Below, piece by piece: positions 36,609 to 46,027 of a DNA stretch of 46,091 nucleotides (positions within the stretch are counted from its first letter, which is position 1; each line of letters starts with the position of its first letter). The notes under the pieces were generated by a model that worked only from the letters and a program-made list of their open reading frames with translations, searched no databases and had not been told where the DNA came from. The position numbers were made by a program, and so were the translations under genes. The DNA is from an uncultured Pelagibacteraceae bacterium (GTDB taxonomy: Bacteria > Pseudomonadota > Alphaproteobacteria > Pelagibacterales > Pelagibacteraceae): positions 1-46,091 of the forward strand of contig CABYKN010000005.1 in NCBI GenBank assembly GCA_902519695.1. The letters are read 5' to 3'.

Positions 36609-37706
36609 TGGATCATGAATTTTTAAATATCAAATCAAAAATTGAAAAGATAAATCAAAGAATAAAGGAGTTTCTTTGAAAAGAGTAATATCTCTGAAAA
36701 ATTAAAAGAAACCTCAATACTAATAGAAAAGCCTAATTTTTGGCAGGATAAAAAAAAAGCTGAAAAAATTCTCAGAGAAAAAACTAATTTAGAAAAACTT
36801 TTAAATAGTTTTAAATCGACATTTAATGAAAGCAAAGATTTATATGATATTTACGATTTGGCTTTTGAAGAAAATAATAATGAAATAGTTAGAGAGGCTA
36901 TAACAAAAATAAAATCGCTTTATAATAAAGTTAAACAAATTGAAATAAGATGTTTTTTGTCAAATGAAAACGATACATTTGACAGTTATTTAGAATTTCA
37001 CGCTGGGGCTGGCGGTACAGAAAGTCAAGATTGGGCAGATATGTTGAGAAGAATGTATATGAAATGGGCAAATAAAAAAAACTTCAAAATTGAAATTATT
37101 AGTGAACATAAAGGAGACGAAGCTGGTATTAAGTCATCAATCATTAAAATTACTGGAGATTATATTAACGGATTATTAAAAAATGAGTCTGGAATACATA
37201 GGCTTGTAAGAATATCTCCATTTGACTCTGGAGCTAGAAGACATACAAGTTTTGCGAGTGTTTGGGTATATCCAGTTATATCTGAAAATATTGAAGTTGA
37301 GATTTTAGAAAAAGATTTGAGAATAGATACATACAGGTCTAGTGGTGCTGGTGGTCAACATGTTAATACAACAGATAGTGCGGTAAGAATAACACATTTA
37401 CCAACCAAAATAGTGGTACAGTGTCAAAATGAAAGGTCACAACATAAAAATAAAGAAACATGTATGAATATGTTAAGGGCAAGACTTTATGACTATGAAT
37501 TAAAAAAAAAAGAAAAAGAAAATGAAAATCTTGAAAATTCAAAATCAGAAATAGGTTGGGGCTACCAAATTAGATCATATATTTTACATCCTTACAAAAT
37601 GGTAAAAGATAATAGAACTAGCTTTGAAAGCTCTAATCCAGAAAAAGTATTAGATGGGGAAATAGATAGCTTTCTAGAAAGTTCTTTGTATAAGATAAAT
37701 GCGTAA
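36608..37706 (+). CDS. prfB: Peptide chain release factor 2, expressed by +1 programmed frameshift
   Basis: Recognises UGA and UAA stops and releases the peptide. Frame one starts at the ATG at 36608 and reads 23 codons to CTT then an in-frame TGA (36677-36679). Skipping one base (36677) and continuing from 36678 gives an open frame to 37706, 365 residues in total, the same length as E. coli RF2. SPF (ISPFDSG), the stop-codon motif, and GGQ (GAGGQHVN, near residue 250), the catalytic motif, are present. The N-terminal helices are split across the shift, so a simple open-frame search would misplace the start at about 36858. It is fused to mrcA upstream and overlaps the AsmA-like gene by 8 nt. 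Confidence 0.95.
36666..36679 (+). promoter_or_regulatory. prfB programmed +1 frameshift element
   Basis: An internal Shine-Dalgarno-like AGGAG (36666-36670) lies three bases before CTT TGA (36674-36679). The spacing and the CTT-TGA slip site equal those of E. coli prfB. When RF2 is scarce, the ribosome pauses at UGA and the Leu-tRNA slips from CUU to UUU, giving full-length RF2: autoregulation by the known mechanism. Confidence 0.93.
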
Positions 37707-40278
37707 AATAATTTTAATTACCTTTGCAATATTTATAACTATATTAGTTGGTACAATAATTTTTATATCAACAGCAGGAATTAAAACAAAAAACTTTAAC
37801 AGTCCAATAATTAAAAAAGTCCATGAAATAAATCCTAAAATTAATTTAAAGTTAAATGATGTTAATATTAAATTGAATTTATCAAATTTTAAATTTGATG
37901 TAGTAACATTGGACCCAAATATAGAAATTAATAATAAAATAATTAATTTAGAAATTATAAAATTTGATTTGAATTTGTTTGATTATTTAAACAATAAAAA
38001 TCCCGTTTCTAAAGTATTTATAGTTTCAAAAAATAATAATATTCGTCAAATAACTAATTTTATAAATGAATACGATTTTAATTTAGGAAGAAAATTAATT
38101 TTTCAACAAATTAAAAAAGGAAATATTAAAATTTCCACTGATATAACTTTTGGTGAAAAACCTGATGAGTTTTCGTATAATTTAAGCGGATCTGTGAGTG
38201 ATGCTGAAGTTAATTTATTAAATCAAATAAATTTAAATGCTATCAACTTTAATTTCTTAGGTAATAAAGATTATATTAATATAAAAAACTTAGGCTTTAC
38301 TCATGAAAAAATCTTAATTAGTTCCGATGAAGTAAATATTAAAAAAATTAAAAATCAATTCGAAATTTCTGGAGATTTGAAAACTAAAAAAACTACTTTT
38401 AATCTCGGTACCTACAAAAATTTAATTAATGCAAATTTTGATATATTAAAAGACCAAATTGTAAAATTGGGATCAGATAATGAGATATCATTTAAGATAA
38501 ACAATAAATTTAAAATTAAAGATTTAAAAATTAAGACAAAAATAAATTTTGACAAATTATACACTAAAGAAAAGTATCAAGATTTATTATATCTTAAAGA
38601 TGGAGATATTATTATTAATTATAACCAAAAAAAAATAAATATTAGTTTAGATAGTAACTTTTTATTTAAAAACGAAGATTACAATCAAAATAAGTCAAAT
38701 AATATAATTAAGGCAATTTTTAAAAAAAAGCAAAATGAAAATGCCTTTGTTGAAATTAATCTAAGTAATACAAAAAGTAAATTTCATTCAAAGGAACTTG
38801 ATAATTTAGTACTCACAGAGAATTTTAATTTACCAGATCAAGAATTTACTTTTGTTTCAAATAATAAAATTAAATTTGAAATTAATAAAAAGAATAAAAT
38901 TAGAAATTTAAATATAAAATCTAATGTACAAACAGATAAAATCTTGATTGATTATAAATCGCAAAGAATAAAAAAGTATTTTAGTAATTTTAAAAACCAA
39001 CTAGAGCTATCTAAAAATGAAATAAATATAGATTATAGCAATAACAATTTAAAACTTAATTTAAAAAGTAAATATTCAATTGATAATACTGAGGAAGAAT
39101 TAAATTTAAAAATTTTAAAAAAAAAAGATGACTTTCTTTTTGAATTTAATGTAGATTTAAGTTCAGCTAAACTACAATTAAAAGAGTTTGATTATACAAA
39201 AAAAAAAAATATAAAGTCCGATTTGTATTTAAATGGCGTTTATAAAGAAAATAAAGAGATAATTTTTAAAAATATAAATTTCAATGCTGAAAATGACAAG
39301 GTTATTATTAAAAAATTAGAAATAGGAAAAAATGATAAAATAAAAAATTTAGATCAGCTAAAAATTAATTTAATAAATAACAAACTAAAAAAGAATGATT
39401 TTGAATTTAAAAAGGTTAATAGAAATTATTATTTAAATAGCAATCAAATTGATGGAACCAAAAGTATTGAAAATTTTTTAAATAATTCATCAAAATCAAT
39501 ATTATCTTATTTTAAAAATTTAAATACTTATATTTTTATAGATATTAATAAATATTATATAGATGAGTTGTCATACTTATCGGGACTAAAAGGTGAGATT
39601 CAAGTTAAAAATAACAAAGTTCATAATTCAAATATCAACGCAAAATTAAATAATAATAGAAAATTTAAATTAAGTGTCGTCTCTAATAATAATAAACAAA
39701 AAATTACCAATTTAGAGATTGAAAGGCCTGAACCATTTATAAAAAATTACAAATTTATTAAAGGCTTTAAAGAAGGAAAATTATTATATGAATCATCAGA
39801 ATTTGATGGAAAAATAACGTCAAACCTTAAAATAATTGATTTTAAGGTTAAAGAAGTTCCTGTATTAGCTAAATTATTAACTTTGGCATCCTTACAAGGT
39901 ATAGCAGATCTTTTAACAGGAGAAGGTATTAGATTTACTGATTTAGAGATGGATTATGAAATACTGGGAAATACGACTAAGATAAAAGAAATGTATGCAA
40001 TAGGACCTGCTATTTCTGTAATGATGGAAGGTTATATTGTTAAAAATGAATTAACAAGTTTAAGAGGGACGCTTGTTCCGGCAACTACAGTAAATAAAAC
40101 TATTTCAAAAATACCAATGTTGGGTGAAATATTGGTTGGAAAAAAAATAGGTGAAGGGGTTTTTGGCGTAAGTTTTAAAATAAAAGGACCACCAAAAAAA
40201 CTTAAAACTACTGTTAATCCAATTAAAACTTTAACTCCAAGATTTATTACAAGAACTTTAGAAAAAATTTCTAATTAA
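37699..40278 (+). CDS. AsmA-like inner-membrane-anchored protein (YhdP/TamB-type repeat fold)
   Basis: An 859-residue protein with one N-terminal membrane helix (about 4-26). A very long run of amphipathic beta strands rich in Asn, Lys and Ile follows, the look of AsmA-family lipid-transfer bridges in the periplasm. The conserved C-terminal region is recognisable: LLTLASLQGIADLLTGEGI, GNTTKIKEMYAIGPAISVMMEG, LRGTLVPATTVN, IPMLGEILVG and GVFGVSFKIKGP. This matches the AsmA-like C-terminal domain found in large alphaproteobacterial relatives. The likely role is phospholipid movement to the outer membrane, by analogy with YhdP and TamB. It overlaps prfB by 8 nt, and its stop interlocks with convergent tyrS in TTAA. 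Confidence 0.85.
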   Translation: MRKIILITFAIFITILVGTIIFISTAGIKTKNFNSPIIKKVHEINPKINLKLNDVNIKLNLSNFKFDVVTLDPNIEINNKIINLEIIKFDLNLFDYLNNKNPVSKVFIVSKNNNIRQITNFINEYDFNLGRKLIFQQIKKGNIKISTDITFGEKPDEFSYNLSGSVSDAEVNLLNQINLNAINFNFLGNKDYINIKNLGFTHEKILISSDEVNIKKIKNQFEISGDLKTKKTTFNLGTYKNLINANFDILKDQIVKLGSDNEISFKINNKFKIKDLKIKTKINFDKLYTKEKYQDLLYLKDGDIIINYNQKKINISLDSNFLFKNEDYNQNKSNNIIKAIFKKKQNENAFVEINLSNTKSKFHSKELDNLVLTENFNLPDQEFTFVSNNKIKFEINKKNKIRNLNIKSNVQTDKILIDYKSQRIKKYFSNFKNQLELSKNEINIDYSNNNLKLNLKSKYSIDNTEEELNLKILKKKDDFLFEFNVDLSSAKLQLKEFDYTKKKNIKSDLYLNGVYKENKEIIFKNINFNAENDKVIIKKLEIGKNDKIKNLDQLKINLINNKLKKNDFEFKKVNRNYYLNSNQIDGTKSIENFLNNSSKSILSYFKNLNTYIFIDINKYYIDELSYLSGLKGEIQVKNNKVHNSNINAKLNNNRKFKLSVVSNNNKQKITNLEIERPEPFIKNYKFIKGFKEGKLLYESSEFDGKITSNLKIIDFKVKEVPVLAKLLTLASLQGIADLLTGEGIRFTDLEMDYEILGNTTKIKEMYAIGPAISVMMEGYIVKNELTSLRGTLVPATTVNKTISKIPMLGEILVGKKIGEGVFGVSFKIKGPPKKLKTTVNPIKTLTPRFITRTLEKISN

Positions 40279-41498
40279 AATAAAATTTTGTAATGTTTTT
40301 TCTTTCCTATTGATAATTTTATAAAATTGTTTTTGTTCATTAAATCTTTTGATATTTTAAATTTTTCATCCGAAATGATTTGATTATTAATTTTTATACC
40401 ATTTGATTTTATTAGTCTTCTAATCTCGCTTTTTGACAAATTTGTCTCTACTTCTGAAATTAAATTAATTACATTACCATTAATCTTAAAGTTATCTATT
40501 TTTGTATCTGGTAGATTTTCTCCAGATGAGTGTTCTGAAAAAGTATTTCTTGCTAAATTTTCTGCTTCTTTGGCTTCTTTAGATCCATGAAGCATTGATG
40601 TTGCCTCATTCGCTAAAATTATTTTTTGTTTATTAATATCTTGTTTACTTATTCTTTCTATTTCATTTAATTTTAAATCTGTAAACATTTTTAAAAACTT
40701 TAGCACATCTCTGTCGTCAGTATTTCTCCAAAACTGCCAATAATCAAAAACTGAATATAATTCTTTATCAAGCCAAATAGCACCACTTTCTGTTTTTCCC
40801 ATTTTTGATCCTGATGCCAAAGTTATTAGCTCAGTTGTTAATCCATAAACTTCTTTTGAGGAATGTCGTTTTATTAATTCTACTCCGTTAACAATATTAC
40901 CCCATTGATCAGAGCCTCCTATTTGTAATAAACAATTTTCTTTATTATTTAGTTCTAAAAAATCGTAGGCTTGTAAAATCATATAGTTAAATTCCATGTA
41001 ACTTAATGATTGTTCTCTCTCCAATCTTAATTTAACACTATCAAAACTTAACATCTTGTTTATTGTAAAATGCTTACCTATATCTCTTAAAAACGATATA
41101 TAATTCAATTTTTTTAACCATGAATAGTTGTTAACAAATATAGGTGATATTTTTTTATTATCTGTATCTAAAAATTTTTTTAAAATCTTTTCAATGCTAT
41201 CAATATTTTTTTCAATTTCTTTATCATCCAAAATTTTTCTTGTTTTATCTTTTCCAGATGGATCTCCTATTCTTGTAGTTCCTCCACCTATCAAAACGAT
41301 TGGTTTATGACCATGTTTTTGCATTAATCTTAAACACATTATCTGTAGTAAACTACCCACATGTAAACTTTGAGCTGTACAATCAAAGCCTATATATCCT
41401 TTTATGCTCTCTTCATTCAGCTTTTTTGATAAATTTTTTTCATCTGTGCACTGATAAAAATAGCCTCTATCTTTAAATTCTTTTAAAAAATCATTCAT
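40275..41498 (-). CDS. tyrS: Tyrosyl-tRNA synthetase
   Basis: A class I synthetase charging tRNA-Tyr. From the ATG at 41498 the protein has 407 residues. It has a HIGH-type motif HVGSL, IGFDCTAQSLH, GGSDQWGNIVNG and the KMSKS-type KMGKTESGA, then the C-terminal S4-like domain (LSKSEIRRLIKSNGIKINNQ). The open frame runs on to 41618, but the extra 40 residues have no family match and would cover the anmK start, so I use 41498 (MNDFLKEFKDRGYFYQ). It is divergent from anmK across 46 nt. Confidence 0.96.
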   Translation of the reverse strand: MNDFLKEFKDRGYFYQCTDEKNLSKKLNEESIKGYIGFDCTAQSLHVGSLLQIMCLRLMQKHGHKPIVLIGGGTTRIGDPSGKDKTRKILDDKEIEKNIDSIEKILKKFLDTDNKKISPIFVNNYSWLKKLNYISFLRDIGKHFTINKMLSFDSVKLRLEREQSLSYMEFNYMILQAYDFLELNNKENCLLQIGGSDQWGNIVNGVELIKRHSSKEVYGLTTELITLASGSKMGKTESGAIWLDKELYSVFDYWQFWRNTDDRDVLKFLKMFTDLKLNEIERISKQDINKQKIILANEATSMLHGSKEAKEAENLARNTFSEHSSGENLPDTKIDNFKINGNVINLISEVETNLSKSEIRRLIKSNGIKINNQIISDEKFKISKDLMNKNNFIKLSIGKKKHYKILF

Positions 41499-41544
41499 AA
41501 GTGATAATTTAATATACATATTTAAATATAAATAATAATCAATA

Positions 41545-42642
41545 ATGGATAATTCGTTTATAGCACTAGGTTTAATGAGCGGTACATCATTGGATGGGAT
41601 AGATGCAAGTATTATCAAATCAGATGGGCAGGATAAATTAGAGATAATAGATAATAAATATTTGAGCTACTCTAATGAATTTAAAGAAAAACTTTACTCA
41701 TTTATTCAAAATATACATAAAAAGACAGATATACAGGAAAATATTCTTACCTATAGATCTTTAGAGCGGGAACTAACTCTTTATCATTCAAAAATTTCTC
41801 AAAATATTATTAATCATAATAATTGTAAAATTCAATTAATTGGATTTCATGGACAAACAATAGTTCACAAACCTAAAGATGGATATTCAATACAAATGGG
41901 TGATGCAAATTTACTTTCTCAAGTATTAAAAGAAAAAGTCATTTACAATTTTAGAACTAATGATATTAATAATTCTGGTGAGGGAGCCCCGTTAACACCT
42001 ATTTACCATAAACTTTTAATTAAAAAATTTAAGATAATTAATCCTGTTTTAATATTAAATATAGGGGGAATATCAAATTATACTTATTGTTTTAGAGATA
42101 AAATAGAAGCAAAAGATGTTGGACCTGGAAACGTTTTAATTGATGAATACCTAAAAAAAACAAAAGGAATAAATTTTGATAAAAATGGAGCTATTGCTTC
42201 ATCTGGAAATATTAATCAAGATATTATTAATCAATTTTATGAGCATGAATTTTACAATGCAGAGGAAAAACATTCTTATGACAGAAAAGAATTTGATATT
42301 GGATTTGTAAAAGGATTAGAATTTGAAGATGCGGTTGCAACTTTAACATATTTTACAGCATTAATAATTACCAAAAATATAAAAAAAAATTTTGAAAATG
42401 AAATTGAAATTATTTTATGCGGCGGAGGTAGAAGAAATTTAACTTTAGTAAATCATTTAAGGAATTTATTAAAATGTAAAATTAAGTTAATTGATGAATT
42501 TGATATAGATGGTGATTTCGTTGAGTCACAAGCATTTGCATATTTATCAATTAGATCTTATCTTAAAAAAATAATTAGCTACCCTAAAACTACAAATGTA
42601 ACAAAACCTGTTACAGGTGGAGAAATTATAAAAAATTTTTAA
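41545..42642 (+). CDS. anmK: Anhydro-N-acetylmuramic acid kinase
   Basis: Phosphorylates and opens 1,6-anhydro-MurNAc released during peptidoglycan turnover, giving MurNAc-6-phosphate for recycling. The 365-residue protein has GLMSGTSLDGIDASII, IGFHGQTIVHKP, NFRTNDI, LNIGGISNYTY, KDVGPGNVLID and ILCGGGRRN, the ASKHA-kinase signature of AnmK. It is divergent from tyrS, a pairing common in alphaproteobacteria. Its stop interlocks with that of the convergent hydrolase in TTAA (42639-42642). Confidence 0.95.
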   Translation: MDNSFIALGLMSGTSLDGIDASIIKSDGQDKLEIIDNKYLSYSNEFKEKLYSFIQNIHKKTDIQENILTYRSLERELTLYHSKISQNIINHNNCKIQLIGFHGQTIVHKPKDGYSIQMGDANLLSQVLKEKVIYNFRTNDINNSGEGAPLTPIYHKLLIKKFKIINPVLILNIGGISNYTYCFRDKIEAKDVGPGNVLIDEYLKKTKGINFDKNGAIASSGNINQDIINQFYEHEFYNAEEKHSYDRKEFDIGFVKGLEFEDAVATLTYFTALIITKNIKKNFENEIEIILCGGGRRNLTLVNHLRNLLKCKIKLIDEFDIDGDFVESQAFAYLSIRSYLKKIISYPKTTNVTKPVTGGEIIKNF

Positions 42643-43304
42643 TATAAGGCAGTTTCTTTTTTAATATATTTACTAAGAGATTTAATTAATAACGTATCAG
42701 CTTTTGAAAAAAAATGGTTTGCTTCAGATATAATGTCAAATTCTACTTTAATTCCTTTTTGAGCACTTAATCTTTTATTTAATTCATTAATATCTTCAAA
42801 AGGTACTAACTCATCTTTCTTACCATGAACTATAATACCAGAAGTAGGACAAGGTGATAAAAAAGAAAAATCGTATACGTTTGGCTGAGGTGATATAGCT
42901 ATGAATCTATTTATTTCTGGCCTTCTCATCAATAATTGCATTGCAATTAAAGAACCAAAAGAAAATCCAGAAATCCAGCATTGCGAGTTATCAAAATTTT
43001 CTCTTTCTAGCCAATCTAAAGCTGCTGCTGCATCTGCAAGCTCTCCTTGTCCATTATCAAATTCTCCATCACTTTTTCCAACTCCTCTAAAATTTACTCT
43101 GCAAACTGAAAAATTATTATCAACAAAAGTTTGAAAGGTATCAACTACAACTTTATTATTCATAGTTCCCCCATATTGAGGATGAGGGTGAAGTACTAAG
43201 GCGATTGGGGAAGTATTCTTTTTACTTTTAAAATATTTAGCTTCTAATCTTCCAGCGGGCCCAGGAATAAAAATTTCAGTTATTTTTGTATCTGTAGATG
43301 GCAT
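42639..43304 (-). CDS. Alpha/beta hydrolase, small serine hydrolase family
   Basis: A 221-residue cytosolic alpha/beta hydrolase. The nucleophile elbow is GFSFGS, the acid is probably the Asp in KKDELVP and the base the His in EANHFF, giving a complete Ser-Asp-His triad. HPHPQYGGTMNN and VNFRGVGKSDGEF form the oxyanion-hole side and are typical of a conserved proteobacterial family often annotated only as alpha/beta hydrolase. There is no signal peptide. The substrate is unknown. It is divergent from iscR across 129 nt, so it may share the regulatory region, but the IscR site is positioned for iscR. Confidence 0.87.
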   Translation of the reverse strand: MPSTDTKITEIFIPGPAGRLEAKYFKSKKNTSPIALVLHPHPQYGGTMNNKVVVDTFQTFVDNNFSVCRVNFRGVGKSDGEFDNGQGELADAAAALDWLERENFDNSQCWISGFSFGSLIAMQLLMRRPEINRFIAISPQPNVYDFSFLSPCPTSGIIVHGKKDELVPFEDINELNKRLSAQKGIKVEFDIISEANHFFSKADTLLIKSLSKYIKKETALY

Positions 43305-43385
43305 TGATTATCAGTCTCAAAAAAAAATTATATTTTTCTATCAAAATTGAGCGACAAAATGCAAGTATTTTAAATTTACACAATC

Positions 43386-43406
43386 TTGACTAATTTAGTC
43401 AGGTAT
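43386..43406 (+). promoter_or_regulatory. Predicted IscR-binding site (type 1-like)
   Basis: A perfect inverted repeat TGACTAA-T-TTAGTCA occupies 43387-43401 and is followed by GGTAT. Against the E. coli type 1 IscR consensus it matches the YYGACT, R, WWW, YAGTC and RRSTAT parts fully; only the outer 5' ATAS part is poor. It overlaps the -35 of the iscR-suf promoter, the right place for autorepression by [2Fe-2S]-IscR. The comparison is from memory of the consensus. Confidence 0.8.
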
Positions 43407-43413
43407 ATATAAA
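43386..43413 (+). promoter_or_regulatory. Promoter of iscR-sufBCD
   Basis: TTGACT (43386-43391) is followed after 16 nt by TATAAA (43408-43413), about 20 nt before the iscR ATG at 43434. The -35 lies within the IscR dyad. The transcript leader would be short, roughly 14 nt. The other promoter, for the divergent hydrolase, is not clear in the same gap. Confidence 0.7.
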
Positions 43414-43433
43414 GCCCGAGAATTGCGGTAAAT

Positions 43434-43856
43434 ATGAAATTATCAACTAAAAGCAGATATGCTGTGATGGCATTAGCTGACATAGCAAGATTTAAAAATA
43501 AGGAGCCAATTTCGCTAAGAGACGTATCCGTCAGACAAGGTATATCTTTAGTTTATCTGGAGCAGTTATTTTTAAAATTAAAAAAAAATGAAATTGTTAA
43601 AAGTATCAGAGGAAAAAAAGGTGGATATACACTAAACAAAAACCCAAATGAGATTAAGATCTCCGATATTCTTTTTGCAGTTGAAGAAAAGGTCAAAACA
43701 ATCGGTTGTCAAAAGCATTCAAAAAAAGGATGTAACGGAAAATCTGCTAAATGCATAACCCATAATCTATGGGATGAGTTGGAGACACATATAAACGTAT
43801 TTTTTCAAGAAAAAAATCTTGGAGACCTAATAAACAAAACTGAAAATAGACTGTAA
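43434..43856 (+). CDS. iscR: Rrf2-family Fe-S regulator IscR
   Basis: A 140-residue transcription factor that senses Fe-S cluster status. The N-terminal winged helix has [39 protein letters not shown] and [10 protein letters not shown]. The cluster-binding loop keeps three cysteines, C92, C100 and C107, followed by H110 in THNLWDEL; E. coli IscR uses C92, C98, C104 and H107. The spacing is slightly longer here, but the ligand set is complete. Many alphaproteobacterial relatives such as Rhodobacter lack the three cysteines. It heads the suf operon, with its stop fused to sufB (TAATG at 43856), and the site upstream implies autoregulation. Confidence 0.93.
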   Translation: MKLSTKSRYAVMALADIARFKNKEPISLRDVSVRQGISLVYLEQLFLKLKKNEIVKSIRGKKGGYTLNKNPNEIKISDILFAVEEKVKTIGCQKHSKKGCNGKSAKCITHNLWDELETHINVFFQEKNLGDLINKTENRL

Positions 43857-45292
43857 TGAGAGATAAACAAATTGAAGATTTAAAAGATTATAAATATGGC
43901 TTTTCAACTGATATTGAAAGTTTTAAAGCTCCTAAGGGCTTAAACGAAGACGTTATAAGATTTATATCAAATATAAAAAAAGAACCAGATTGGTTACTTC
44001 AGTGGAGATTAAAAGCTTTTGAAAGATTAAAAGTGTTGAAAGAACCTAATTGGCAAAAGCCAAAATACCCTAAAATAGATTATCAAGACTTATATTATTA
44101 TTCTGCACCTAAAAGTTTTAAAGAAAAGCCAAAAAATTTAGAGGATTTAGATCCAAAATTGCTTGAGACTTACAAAAAATTAGGAATACCACTTCAAGAA
44201 CAAAAGAGATTAAACGGTATTGCCGTTGACGCTGTGTTTGACTCGGTATCCGTCGCTACTACTTTTAAAGATACTTTAACAGAAAAAGGAATTATTTTTT
44301 GCTCTATTTCTGAAGCAATACAAAAACATCCAGATTTAGTAAGAAAATATTTAGGTTCAGTTATACCAATTACGGATCACTTCTTTGCTACATTAAACTC
44401 GGCAGTTTTCACTGATGGATCATTTGTTTACATACCACCAAATGTAAAATGTCCGATGGAACTATCAACTTATTTTAGAATTAATGCATCAGACACTGGT
44501 CAGTTCGAAAGAACATTAATCATTGCTGATAAAGGTAGTTATGTAAGTTATTTAGAAGGATGCACTGCACCAATGAGAGATGAAAATCAGTTACATGCAG
44601 CTAATGTCGAATTGATTGCTTTAGATGATGCAGAGATTAAATATTCTACAGTGCAAAATTGGTATCCTGGAGATAAAGATGGAAAAGGAGGAATATATAA
44701 TTTTGTAACTAAAAGAGGATTGTGTAAAGGTAAAAATTCAAAAATTTCATGGACACAAGTAGAAACTGGTTCTGCAATTACTTGGAAATATCCAAGTTGT
44801 ATTTTAAAAGGTGATAACTCAATTGGAGAATTTTATTCAATAGCAATTACAAATAATCATCAGAAAGCTGACACTGGAACTAAGATGATTCATTTAGGAA
44901 AAAATACAAAAAGTAAAATTATTTCAAAAGGTATTAGTGCAGGTAAATCAGATATGACTTACAGAGGTTTGGTGGATATTTCAAAAAATGCAGCTAATTC
45001 GACAAATTTTACTCAATGTGATTCATTACTAATGGGTAACAAGTGTGGAGCACACACAGTACCTTATATTAAAAATAAAAATTCAAATTCTAGTATTGCT
45101 CATGAAGCGACCACATCAAAAATAAGTGAAGATCAACTTCATTATTGTCAGCAAAGGGGACTAAATCAAGAAGAAGCTGTAGGACTTATTGTTAATGGTT
45201 TTTGTAAAGAGGTTTTACAACAATTGCCAATGGAGTTTGCTGTTGAAGCTCAAAAACTAGTTGGAATTAGTTTAGAAGGAAGCGTTGGTTAA
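43856..45292 (+). CDS. sufB: Fe-S cluster assembly scaffold SufB
   Basis: Scaffold of the SufBC2D complex, on which Fe-S clusters are built. The 478-residue protein has [13 protein letters not shown], the beta-helix core ([47 protein letters not shown]) and the C-terminal region [36 protein letters not shown]. These are standard SufB sequences with the conserved C-terminal cysteines. It is immediately followed by sufC with no spacer. A cysteine desulfurase gene, often between iscR and sufB in alphaproteobacteria, is not there. Confidence 0.97.
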   Translation: MRDKQIEDLKDYKYGFSTDIESFKAPKGLNEDVIRFISNIKKEPDWLLQWRLKAFERLKVLKEPNWQKPKYPKIDYQDLYYYSAPKSFKEKPKNLEDLDPKLLETYKKLGIPLQEQKRLNGIAVDAVFDSVSVATTFKDTLTEKGIIFCSISEAIQKHPDLVRKYLGSVIPITDHFFATLNSAVFTDGSFVYIPPNVKCPMELSTYFRINASDTGQFERTLIIADKGSYVSYLEGCTAPMRDENQLHAANVELIALDDAEIKYSTVQNWYPGDKDGKGGIYNFVTKRGLCKGKNSKISWTQVETGSAITWKYPSCILKGDNSIGEFYSIAITNNHQKADTGTKMIHLGKNTKSKIISKGISAGKSDMTYRGLVDISKNAANSTNFTQCDSLLMGNKCGAHTVPYIKNKNSNSSIAHEATTSKISEDQLHYCQQRGLNQEEAVGLIVNGFCKEVLQQLPMEFAVEAQKLVGISLEGSVG

Positions 45293-46027
45293 ATGTTAAA
45301 AATAAACAATTTAAATGCAAAAATTCAAGAAAAACCCATCTTAAGTGGTTTTAATCTTGAGATAAAACCAGGTGAGGTACATGCAATAATGGGGCCCAAT
45401 GGATCAGGAAAGAGTACTTTGTCAAATATTCTATCAGGTAAAAAGGGATACAAAGTATCAGGAGAAATTTTATATGAAAATAAAAATTTGTTTGATCTTG
45501 AAACTGAAGAAAGAGCTCATGAAGGTATTTTTTTGGCATTCCAATATCCGTTGGAAATACCTGGGGTGAATACAAATATTTTTTTAAAGACATCCTTAAA
45601 TTCAATTAGAAAAGCAAGAGGTGAAAAAGAATTAGATGCATTAGAATTTTTAAAATTAGTTAAAGAAAAAGCAAAAGAACTAAAATTTGATGAAGAAAAA
45701 TTAAATAGACAATTAAATGTTGGCTTCTCTGGCGGTGAAAAAAAGAAAAATGAAATTTTACAAATGTCAATTTTAGACCCAAAATTATCTATACTAGATG
45801 AAACTGACTCTGGATTAGATATAGATGCTCTTAAAATAGTTGCAGATGGAGTTAATGGATTAAGAAAAAAAAATAATTCCTTTCTTATAATAACACACTA
45901 TCAAAGACTACTTGATTATATAAAACCAGACTTTGTGCATGTTCTTATGGGTGGAAAAATTATTAAATCAGGAGGTGCAGAATTAGCTTTAGAGTTAGAA
46001 AAAAAAGGATATGAAAATTTCAATTAA
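45293..46027 (+). CDS. sufC: Fe-S cluster assembly ATPase SufC
   Basis: ABC-type ATPase of the SufBCD complex. The 244-residue protein has Walker A GPNGSGKST, FLAFQYPLEIPGV (Q-loop region specific to SufC), signature SGGEKKKNEI and Walker B LSILDETDSGLDIDAL. TDSGLD is a SufC hallmark. It is abutted directly on both sides by sufB and sufD, which indicates a co-translated complex. Confidence 0.97.
   Translation: MLKINNLNAKIQEKPILSGFNLEIKPGEVHAIMGPNGSGKSTLSNILSGKKGYKVSGEILYENKNLFDLETEERAHEGIFLAFQYPLEIPGVNTNIFLKTSLNSIRKARGEKELDALEFLKLVKEKAKELKFDEEKLNRQLNVGFSGGEKKKNEILQMSILDPKLSILDETDSGLDIDALKIVADGVNGLRKKNNSFLIITHYQRLLDYIKPDFVHVLMGGKIIKSGGAELALELEKKGYENFN

Noticed and set aside
36678..36860. prfB as a frameshifted pseudogene, or a short gene starting with TTG at 36858
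   Set aside because: The TGA is preceded by AGGAG-TTT-CTT with exact RF2 spacing, and the joined product has the full 365-residue length, so this is the regulated frameshift.
41499..41618. 40-residue N-terminal extension of tyrS
   Set aside because: No family match, it covers the anmK start, and MNDFLKEFKDRG is the usual start region.
40275..43433. Possible mobile-element or genomic-island boundary near anmK and the hydrolase
   Set aside because: No repeats, integrase, tRNA or composition change; gene pairs are normal for alphaproteobacteria.
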